A stretch of 39,256 nt of DNA from Rhizopus sp. PT2906 (taxonomy: Eukaryota > Mucoromycota > Mucoromycetes > Mucorales > Rhizopodaceae). The stretch covers positions 1-39,256 of the forward strand of contig JAMYHX010000410.1 of the NCBI GenBank assembly GCA_025529335.1, given 5' to 3'. A program made the translations under genes and the position numbers. Numbering within the stretch: position 1 is the first letter of the stretch; each line of letters begins with the position of its first letter. The notes beneath the pieces are model-generated. The model was not told where the DNA came from, made no database searches, and was given only the letters and a program-made list of their open reading frames with translations. Of this stretch, positions 30,532 through 39,256 are shown one piece after another.

Positions 30532-32134
30532 ATGCAATCTAACCAAAATCAACCTTTTACGCCATTTTCTCCATTAGGCAAGAATGGAGTAAGACCTTAT
30601 TATGCTCCAGGTCTTGGCGCAGGAAACTACACAAACATTGCAGTCGATCAACCTGGCGCTCCCTATTATACTGTAGATTACCCTGAAGACTTGATTGATT
30701 CAAGAGCTGCAGCCAGAGAGCTCATCAACTTTACTGTACTCAAATTTCTTACAACCGCTGTCAACAGTCCGTTTGAAGTGTCCAAGACGCTGTTACAGGT
30801 ACAGTACATGCCACGTGAAGACTTGCCAGTAGCGAAGAAAACAACGGCTGTTCAAGAAGGCGAATCAGATATTGAGGATGAAGTAAATATTCATAAAAGA
30901 AAAGCTACAAACATGCTCTAATAGGAACATGGTTAGGCTGGTCCATATTCAGAAGAAGATGAGGAAGAAGACGAGGAGGATGAAGAAGAGCACTCAGGAC
31001 GACGTAGACACCCTTCAGCTACAGATGATCCCTTAACAACAGGCGGTTCATTGGATATTGATGACCCCATCTTTAAAAAGAAGGTGCCTCTTAATGCAGA
31101 CGGATACATTGTGCGTACAAGTGTCTATGATGATTCCACACGACCTCCTCATCAAATCAAGCCCATTGACGGTGGTGTCTGGCAGGGTATCGGAAGATTG
31201 TTGCATCATCCTCATGAAGGTGTGCGATCCTTGTTTAAAGGACAATTTACAAACTGGCTCTACGAAATTTCACACTTATTCCTGCAGCCAACACTGGAAG
31301 GCACATTGAATGATATGTTTGATCTCTATGATGACACAGTACCATTGGTGCACTTGGATAGTGTAGGTCCAAATCTAGCTACACTGGTAGCCAGTAATCT
31401 TATTGTTGGGATCCTTCTGAGTCCTCTTGAACTCATCAAGACAAGGTATTACATCATTTTCTATTTTTTACACACGACTCATTGCAGTATTTAGAATGAT
31501 TGTACAGTCAGCATCGCCGCTTCAGCGTAAATACAAAGGACCTTTCCATGCACTGGCAACCATCTGGAAAGAAGAAGGTGGTTTCAAGGGTCTTTACTTT
31601 TCTCACAATTTCCTGCCCACCGTCTTGTACCACACCATCACTCCACTTTTCCAAAATATTACACCTTTGATCATTGACCGCGTGCTTTGCATCTCAGCAA
31701 GCGAATCGCCTTTCTTGTACAGTCTTGCCGAATTAGGATTAAATACACTGGAGATTTTGATCACACTGCCTCTTGACACCATCCGTAAGCGTATGCAGTG
31801 TCAGATCAGAACACGAACACCTGGGAATAAACGATTTGAACCTGTGGTAGCACTAAGACCCGTACCTTACACAGGCGTGATCAATGCTGTCTACTGTATA
31901 GCAAAAGAAGAAGGTAGTCCAAGAAAGAAGTCTAGAAAAGAAAATAGATACACAAACTGGAACGTAAGAAGCCTATATCGTGGATTTACTATGGAATGTA
32001 CGTCAAATATTGTCCTATTCTTTTTGCACGCTATCAGTGGTGTTGAAGGTAAAAAGAAACAGAGGAAGGATAGGAATGATGGGAATAATAATGATCTTTT
32101 TTTTTTTATTTTAGATGATTATGAAGATTTCTAA
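30532..32134 (+). CDS. UGO1: Ugo1-like mitochondrial carrier-family protein
   Basis: Four exons: 30532-30882, 30937-31445, 31495-32048 and 32115-32134, giving 477 aa. The SLC25 pattern PFEVSKTLLQVQY occurs near residue 82 and LSPLELIKTRMIVQ near residue 285, and LPLDTIRKRMQCQ marks a further repeat. The GVRSLFKGQFTNWLYEI and GGFKGLYFSHNFLPTVLY segments match the degenerate carrier repeats of Ugo1. Ugo1 sits in the outer mitochondrial membrane and links Fzo1 and Mgm1 in fusion; that role here is inferred from similarity. Between the first carrier motif and the next conserved block is a long acidic insert (EEDEEEDEEDEEEHSG) of unknown function. The third intron uses AG at 31493-31494; the closer AG at 31486-31487 would cause an in-frame stop. 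The last coding exon is only 20 nt. Confidence 0.85.
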
Positions 32135-32167
32135 AATGATAATGATAATAAACCTGGATTCATTTAT

Positions 32168-35100
32168 CTAAAAGAACTTTCTCTTGATTCCTTTGTAAGC
32201 TTCTACGATCATAATGTATACAATGACAGAAGCAGCTGTCATACCCCATTCCCATGTAATAGGCTTATGCTTAAAGACGTCTGTATTCAAAACAGGAACA
32301 TAAAGTGTAATGACCAAGAGAACAAGTCCAAACAAAGTACTCCAGAAAAGATACTTGTTTTGTTGACCAGTTAAGGCAGACCATGTCCATGTTGGATTGC
32401 GAAGGTCACGACAGGTGAAGCCATGTACAAGAATGAGGATAGTAAGCGTCGCAAAGAGAGCACCACGCGCACGAAACACTTCGTCACACGCTTCAGAGTA
32501 ATAATGATTACAGCCTGCCCCAAGGTTACCCGTTCCCCAACCATAGACAACAACAATAAAGTTCATCAGACAAATGATACCAATGGTGACACCATAAAAA
32601 TGAATGTCTATCAGATTAGAGTAAGAGAATAGGCCATCCTTTCGACTACGGGGAGGCTGAAGCATTTGGTCCTTGTGAATAGGTTCCAGGCCTAAGCTCA
32701 TAGCTGGAGGAGAACTAGTGATGATATTGTTGAACAAAATCTGTACAGGTGACATGGGAAAAACAGATTCACCATTAGCATCCACAAAGGCAAGTCCCAA
32801 AAGTAAAGGTGTCAATTCAGCTACATTTCCAGATACCATATGCACCACAAAGCGTGCAACATTTCCAAACACACGGCGTCCTTCTTCAATTGCCTTGACA
32901 ATAGTCGCAAAGTTGTCATCGACCAGGACAATGTCTGCAGCTTGCTTAGCAACATCAGAACCATTTTCACCCATAGCAATACCGATATCTGATTCTTTCA
33001 AAGAGGGACTATCGTTTACACCATCACCTGTCATGCCTGCTATTTTCTTACGTCGATGGAGTGCTTCAATCATTTTAACCTTTGTGTCTGGGCTACAGCG
33101 TGCAATGACCAAAGGAAGATCAGGAAGTGCGTCGATTTGTTCGACAGAGAGTTTATCGAATCGTTGAGCAGACATGACCAAATCTGTCTTTCCATCACCA
33201 ATATGAGGTTTAGCTGCGGCTTTAGCGCGTCCGTACATTTCATCGTCTTCGTCAAGGCCATAAGTAGCAGGCAAGATGCTGACTTCGCGTGCAATGGCTG
33301 TAGCTGTTGCAATGTGGTCACCGGTAAGCATATGAACAGTAATACCTGCCTTGTGACATTCGTCCACGGCATCCTTGGATTCAGCTCTTGGAGGGTCATA
33401 GATACCAACGAGTCCGAGGAATATCATCTCTTGTTCAATGTATTCTCGCGAAAACGTGTCAGATGTCACTTGACCTTCGTGCTTGACGCGACGGTAAGCG
33501 AGGGAAAGAACACGAAGACCGCCTTTGGCCAAAGCTTCCACATTAGGAAGCACAAGTGCTTGAAGTTCTTGGCTTGACATGAATTCGATATCATGTTCAT
33601 CAGACATTTGTACGCCAACACAACAGTCGAGAACACGCTCGGTGGCGCCTTTCAGAAAAGCAATAGATTTACCATTAGGAGCACGACAGAGAACACTCAT
33701 ACGCTTAACTGAAGAGTCAAAGGGATACTCGGCAACAAGTTCCCAGCCCTCATCAGAGTTGTTTTTCTTGATTAAGCTTGGTTTTCCATTTTGAAGTTTA
33801 TGTGCAAATACTTGAAGGGCAATCTATCATAGAAATGTTTAACAGGCTTTTTTTTTATCATATGCTTTAATTACCTCTGTAGGGTCTCCAATGCCGCTCC
33901 ATTCGTTTGTTTGCTTGTCTTTACGAACTTCACTCATGTTACATAAAGCTGCTGTGTTAACCAATGTCTGAAAACCTTGATCCATATTTTCCCTGGTGAC
34001 TATAGTATCACTAGATTCTAGTTTAACTTGACCTTCTATTGTAAAACCAATGCCACTAACAGAATAAAACCCAGCATTTGGCCTCCAAAGCCTTGTGAGG
34101 ACCATCTTGGATTGAGTCAATGTACCCGTCTTATCAGAGCAAACGTTGGTGACGGATCCGAGTAGTTCTAAAGCAGCTAGACGACGTACAAGTGCCTTGC
34201 TTTTAGCCATACTGTATACACCAAATGCCTGTGTGAGTGTGACAACAGCGACAAGACCTTCTGGAATCACAGCAATTGACGTAGAAATAGCGTAAAGAAT
34301 GACTTCATCGTTAATATGGAACTTTGCGGCACCGAATACGATAATAATGGAAATAATAGCAACAGCAAGTAAAACGAGGGCCATGCGATCAAGTGACTTT
34401 TGAAGAGGCGTCTTTGTGCTATCACCACTATCGAGCAATCTTTTTGCAATTTTACCAATTTCAGTTTGCATACCAGTAGCAGTGACAATGGCCTTTCCTC
34501 GGCCCTTTGTCAGGACTGTGCTAGAGTAGCCCATATTGATGCGATCGCCTAGCGGAACATCTTCCCCTTGAATAGCGTCTGTACTACAATGTTATAAATA
34601 CAGTTAATAGAATATTCTATAAAGGAATTGTATTTTCAACTAACGCTTTGTTAACAGGAACACTTTCGCCTGTCAAGAGAGCTTCATCAACGTCCATATT
34701 GAATGCTCTAAAAAGAAAAAGATTTAGATTCTTGTCTGTTTAGGAAAGTAAAGTAACTTACTCTATAATTCTGCAATCAGCCCCTATAACATCACCACTC
34801 TTCAAGATTAGAATATCGCCTGGAACAAGCTCACGTGTAGGAATAGTCTTTTGATGACCATCACGAATGACTTGACTGGTTGGAGAAGCCATTTGTCTCA
34901 AAGAGTCCATTGTCTTTTCAGCCTTGAATTCTTGCATAAAACCCACTCCGGCGTTAATAAACATGATGGCACAGATAACACCACCTTCTACATAGTCTTT
35001 AAAGACAAAAGATACGACCTATTGATGTTAGATACAAAGAGCTCTTTTTTGCCGCATGGGCCAATGATATTTACCATAGCTATAAGCAGAATTAAAACCA

Positions 35101-35491
35101 TAACGTTCATGAACTGCTTGATCATCAATTTAACTGGGTTAACGCCACCTTCTCCTTCCATTTCATTGTAGTGAATACGTCTTTCTTCTATAGCAGATTC
35201 AGCTAAACCATCATTCAGATCAGACTTCAATAGTTGTGTAACAGTATCAAGATCCATTGCATGATAAGGAGGACCTTCGGATCGTTCCAATTGATCCGTA
35301 CTTCTTCTTTTTCTTTTGACAAGGTTCATTTTACTCATCAAGACACTCCGGATCGACTTTGTATCAAAATCAGAGGAGCTCTGTCCTGTAGACGAACGAA
35401 ACAATGTCTTATGCGAGTGTTTTTCATGTTTTTGTGGTTCATCAAACTGAATTGTCTGGTTATTGTTATTACGCGTTTGATTAAGATCCAT
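32168..35491 (-). CDS. ENA1: P-type ATPase, type IID (ENA-like Na+/K+ efflux pump)
   Basis: Five exons: 35075-35491, 34762-35018, 34645-34707, 33875-34583 and 32168-33823, giving 1033 aa. It should export Na+ (or K+) across the plasma membrane, driven by ATP. The N-terminal ~85 residues are polar. Visible P-type signatures are LLTGESVP (actuator), CSDKTGTLTQ with the phosphorylated Asp at ~395, KGATER (nucleotide binding), TGDGVNDSPSLK (hinge) and the M5-M6 loop QILFNNIITSSPPAMSLGLE. The last two are diagnostic of type IID rather than Ca2+ pumps, as is the FRARGALFATLTILILVHGF span. M4 reads IPEGLVAVVT, closer to Ca2+-pump PEGL than to the yeast ENA PSSL, so ion preference is uncertain. Start at 35491 is the first ATG. 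It converges on the Ugo1-like gene with only 33 bp between stops. Confidence 0.92.
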
Positions 35492-36195
35492 CAAAAGTTT
35501 AATAAATACAGAAGAAATGCATCATCCTTTTATATCTTTTTATTTTCTGTCAAAAACCCAGTTTTTTGAAATTGGAAAACTGAGAAAGGATGAGGTCCCA
35601 TGATATGCAACGGGAATGATTTCATTGGCGGAATGGAAAAGATAGAACATGTTTTTTTTCTTTTTAACCTTTTTTAACTGAAACACAACTCTAAGATACA
35701 ATGCTGACAATGTTTAATTGATGTTTCGTTATGTCTGTTTACTATTTCTCTCTGTTCATTGGTCTAATTATCAGGCAACCGGTGATAAATCAAAACTAGA
35801 TCATTGTCCAATTCCCTAGTAAAAACATAATCTTGCTAGAGTGAATATCTAAATGACGTTTAAGCAGATCAATGCTGTATAATCAACAATTACACAATTC
35901 AAAAACATACTGATCTGAGCTTACTTATTGCTTTTGATGTATTCGTCATATTTTTAATATAGAAAATTTAAGGAGCGACCTAGCTTTTTAGAAAACAATA
36001 GCAACTCTTTCGGAAAATAGGAACGCAACGTGCGCAAGGCAAAAACCCCTCATTGTCCCCCTTCCGAATGTCATGAAAGAGATGAGTGGAGAACAAGTCA
36101 CAAATATGTGACTTGGTTTGTTTCATTCTTCGTCTCCTCTTTTTGTTGCTGGCTTTTTTTTCCCAGTTGTCGTTTTTGTCTTGCATTCTGCGCAA
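35492..36195. other. divergent promoter region of ENA-like and SF1 genes
   Basis: About 700 bp, AT-rich, with pyrimidine-rich stretches near the SF1 start. Small open frames around 35980-36271 overlap the SF1 first exon or run antisense and have no support as genes. Confidence 0.5.
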
Positions 36196-38138
36196 ATGTA
36201 CAAACCTACAGGTAATGAAATATAAAGAGCCCTTCAAAGGGACTTATTTATTGATTAATGCTTATAAATAGGCACAAACGTAACTCCATTAGGAACTAAA
36301 AGGCGCTTTGGCGATGCACCTAATGGAATCAAAGATGATTCTAATGAAAAGAATTCTGCTTACGCAAACTCAGGTAAAACAAAAAAGAATAAAGTTCTCT
36401 TCATAATCTGACCTACTGATACATCCAATAGATCAATCTGGCTCCCCTAACTCTGCTGCGGCTGATTCAACTCCTAAAAGAAAACGTAGAAGTCGCTGGG
36501 GAGATGAACAAAAAATCATCATCCCAGGATTACCTACTGCTATTAATAAAATAGACAAGGAACAATCTGAAAAGTATCTTTGTAAGTATTGTAAACAAAT
36601 GACAAGACTTTAGATACTAAACAATAATCCATAGTGCAAATTCGACTTGAAGAAATTAACAGAAAATTACGTACTGGTGACTATTTACCAAGTGAAACTA
36701 GAGGGTAAGAAAAAATAAATGCAAGAGAGATTACAGTTTTAACCGTTACTTAATACAGTCGATCACCATCACCAGAACCAGTTTATGATGCAAATGGCAA
36801 GCGTGTGAACACTAGAGAAGCAAGATATAAGAAAAAACTTGAAGACGAGCGTCACAGATTAATCGAAATCGCCTTGAGGACAATTCCTAATTTTCGACCT
36901 CCAATTGATTATAAGCGTCCTACGAAACTACAAGAGAAAGTCTATATTCCTTCTAAAGAGTTTCCTGACATCAACTTTATTGGTCAGCTAATTGGTCCTA
37001 GAGGAAATACATTAAAGGGTATGGAAGCAGAGTCTGGCGCAAAAATCAGTATTCGTGGTCGTGGCTCAGTAAAGGAAGGCAAATCAAGAACAGACGCTGC
37101 CTCGAATGCAGCCCAAGAAGAAGATTTACACTGTCTTGTAACCGCAGATTCTGAAGATAAGATTAAAAAGGCTGTTAAGCTTATTGAAAAAGTCATTGAA
37201 ACAGTAAGAAATTACACATAATATCTTGATTTAGTATTAATTCTTTAATAGTCTGCATCAGTTCCTGAAGGTCAGAATGAGTTGAAACGAAACCAACTTC
37301 GTGAATTAGCAGCACTGAACGGTACATTACGTGACGATGAAGCTCAGACTTGTCTTAATTGTGGTGCATCTGGACACAGACGTTATGAATGTCCTGAAAG
37401 ACAAAACATTACATCAACATTATCCTGTCACATTTGTGGAGGCATGGGACATATTTCTCGTGATTGTACACAGCGTAACAACCCTGAATTTGCAAATCAA
37501 TCCCATGAACGTGATAGCCAGTTAGATAGTGAATACATGAACCTGATGGCTGAGTTAGGAGAATCTGTACCTGATGGTGCTAACAGATCTGTAAGTAACC
37601 AATATCTTTTTGCTTTCATCACATTAATTTTATCATTTCCTTGTAAAGCATGCTGCACCTTGGCAACGTCCTGGTGGAACTGCCCCTCCATGGCAACAAC
37701 GTGCTGCTGCTCCCGCTGCCCCTGCTGCTGCTGCTGCTGCTGCTCCTTGGGCAGCTGGTGCTGCCGCTCCCGTTCCCGCTCCACCCGGCGTAGGCGATGC
37801 TGCTGCTGCTGCTCCTTGGGCTGGATATCCTGGCTACGGCGCGCCACCCGCCGGAGGTGAATATTATGGTTATGGTGCTGATGCTTACAACGCTTATGCT
37901 GCATATTATGATCCATCTCAAGCACCTCCACCTCCACCTGGTGGATCAGCACCTTGGCAACAAGCTGCAGCACCACCTCCACCTGGCGAAGGCTGGGTAA
38001 GTTCATGTTTGAAACTAAGAGATAAAATGAGTTATTAACATGTTATTCTTTTATTAGGGTGTTCCTCCCCCTCCTTCTGAACCCGCCCCACCCCCACCAC
38101 CATCATCTGATCCTATTCCTCCTCCTCCTTCTGACTAA
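36196..38138 (+). CDS. MSL5: branchpoint-bridging protein (BBP/SF1)
   Basis: Eight exons: 36196-36211, 36272-36373, 36432-36581, 36635-36704, 36759-37203, 37252-37590, 37649-37996 and 38058-38138, giving 516 aa. It binds the intron branch-point sequence and bridges U1 snRNP and U2AF in early spliceosome assembly. The U2AF-ligand motif KRKRRSRW is at ~55-62. The helix-hairpin domain (TREARYKKKLEDERHRLI) is followed by the KH-QUA2 RNA-binding domain (~172-261) with the signature loop IGPRGNTLKGME and RGRGSVKEG. Two CCHC zinc knuckles follow, CLNCGASGHRRYEC and CHICGGMGHISRDC. The C terminus is Ala/Pro/Gly/Tyr-rich, ending in proline runs (PPPPPSD-type), as in metazoan SF1. The first coding exon is only 16 nt (five codons plus one base). 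Confidence 0.95.
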
Positions 38139-39180
38139 GATGCAGTGCAATTCTTTTATGGCTAACAAATACCACAAAAGCTACTCAAGTTTTCTTTAAT
38201 ATAAGTCTTTCTCTTTTTTTTAAATATAAAACATTAAACAGAAATCGAAAATCATTAACCTCAGATCAAACTAACCTTGTTAATAGCTAATCTAGCTTTA
38301 CAGAGAGTTGAATACCTTCGTTGAAATAACTCTATAGCCATTTTATAGTTGTATACACTTTATTCAGAAATTACTCGCGTACAATTTAAAATCAATAATA
38401 ACAACTACACCCAAGTGATTTTGGTTATCAATCTTTTCTTTATTGTTTCCAACTTGACAGCGTATATTATATAAAAATGATCTTTGTCTTTTTAATAGAT
38501 ATAAAAAGAGATACTTGTAATGTGGCCAGCTCTATAAATAAAAGTTGTAAGATATCCACAATAAATAATCTTTGATCTAAGATTTTCTTTTTCTTTGGAT
38601 AGCTATTTCCTTAAATCTATACTCTAAGAAATGAAATAATGCATAGAGGCTGACTATATGTTATTCTTATATAATACGACATGCTCAATTATTGACCATG
38701 GTTAATGCATGCAATAATCCTGTTGTTGTATATAAAATGATGCTGTTTATAATAATAAGCTTTCTTTTTTTTTTTCGTCTTAATTCATAATAAAGAAATC
38801 ATGTAGAGGCTTATCAACATACATTTGTATTTTTTCTTTGGTTATTCTTTCGACTATATCAAAAACATATAAAAAAAGGAAGCGAGAAAATTATCAAACA
38901 TAAGTTTAAAAGGGGCGTCTATACGTTAAGAAATATGAACATCAATCTTTTACTTGAAGATCATCTATTGATTAACAGAGAAAACTTTTCGCCTTAATTT
39001 TGCTTTTGGTGTTAACCTTAAGACTGTCACATACATTAAGTGATCGCCATTTTCTAAAAGATATATCCCTTGCTTTTAAAGCTTACTATTGGATATCGCT
39101 GCGTTATAAAACCATATCACGTGAAAGTCACGTGAAAATATAAGAATATATATTTTTTTGATTTTAACAGATCATGTGAC
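38139..39180. other. intergenic, AT-rich
   Basis: About 1 kb between SF1 and the tRNA gene with no supported coding frame. It holds an early 3' untranslated region and, at the right end, two CACGTG boxes listed separately. Confidence 0.55.
39117..39135. promoter_or_regulatory. paired TCACGTGA E-boxes
   Basis: Two perfect palindromic octamers TCACGTGA at 39117-39124 and 39128-39135, with centres 11 bp apart (one helical turn). This is the site class bound by bHLH factors such as Cbf1, Pho4 and Ino2/4 in yeast. A TGACGTC follows at 39177-39183, overlapping the start of the tRNA gene. The neighbours are a tRNA gene and the unseen DNA beyond the window, so the target is unknown. Confidence 0.5.
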
Positions 39181-39256
39181 GTCGCTTTGGCGGAGTGGTT
39201 AACGCGGTGGCCTGCTAAGCCATTGTCCTTTGGACGCGCAGGTTCGAATCCTGCAG
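39181..39256 (+). tRNA. tRNA-Ser (anticodon GCU), 3' end cut by the window
   Basis: A class II tRNA fold is readable. The acceptor strand is GTCGCTT, followed by TG. The D arm has stem GCG/CGC and loop GAGTGGTTAA. The anticodon arm has stem GTGGC/GCCAT around loop CTGCTAA, whose middle bases GCT decode AGC/AGU serine codons. A long variable arm (TGTCCTTTGGACGC) identifies serine or leucine-type tRNA. The T arm is GCAGG/CCTGC around TTCGAAT. Internal A and B boxes (TGGCGGAGTGG, GGTTCGAATCC) are present. Only the first two bases of the 3' acceptor strand are inside the window. No intron is seen. Confidence 0.95.

Noticed and set aside
1..39256. CRISPR array, insertion sequences or LTR elements
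   Set aside because: No regularly spaced repeats, no long terminal repeats and no recognisable transposase or reverse transcriptase were found. The genes are eukaryotic and intron-bearing.

Overview
The window looks like nuclear DNA of a filamentous fungus, most likely an early-diverging one of the Mucorales (Mucor/Rhizopus-like). The reasons are AT-rich intergenic DNA, genes broken by very short introns (about 46-84 nt, mostly GTAAGT...YAG), 33-700 bp spacers in the gene-dense part, and typical fungal genes: Sso1-like t-SNARE, Ugo1-like protein, ENA-type Na+/K+ ATPase, branchpoint-binding protein. I have no direct species evidence. All exon structures were joined by hand from splice signals and reading phase; no transcript evidence was used.

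Layout. 1-7 kb: two transcription-factor genes, a Crz1-like C2H2 zinc finger (1700-2581, +) and a Mlx-like bHLH protein (5879-6945, +), each with long non-coding flanks. 7.5-13.5 kb: five minus-strand genes in tandem: plasma-membrane syntaxin, six-exon J-domain protein, eEF1B alpha, threonine deaminase and an unknown Ser/Asn-rich protein. 13.5-20.4 kb: a gene-poor stretch holding a decayed gene (about 15.46-16.19 kb), a 100-N gap flanked by an identical 77-bp sequence, and an uncharacterised minus-strand gene that becomes continuous only if the gap and one 77-bp copy are removed. 20.4-38.1 kb: a gene-dense block of zinc-ribbon protein, glutaminyl-tRNA synthetase, a very short CDP-DAG synthase-like protein, a large kelch membrane protein, an unknown acidic protein, a glycine-rich LEA/CsbD-like protein, a Ugo1-like carrier, an ENA-type P-ATPase and SF1/BBP. 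The window ends inside a tRNA-Ser(GCU) gene.

Function. This is a mixed chromosomal neighbourhood and I see no biosynthetic cluster or operon-like system. Housekeeping genes for translation (eEF1B, GlnRS, tRNA-Ser), splicing (SF1), isoleucine synthesis, secretion and mitochondrial dynamics lie beside likely stress and ion genes (Crz1-like factor, ENA ATPase, LEA-like protein). The least conventional items are the multi-pass kelch membrane protein with a 30-nt microexon and GC-AG intron, the compact CdsA-like protein, the unknown gene across the false gap, and the gene relic at 15.5-16.2 kb.
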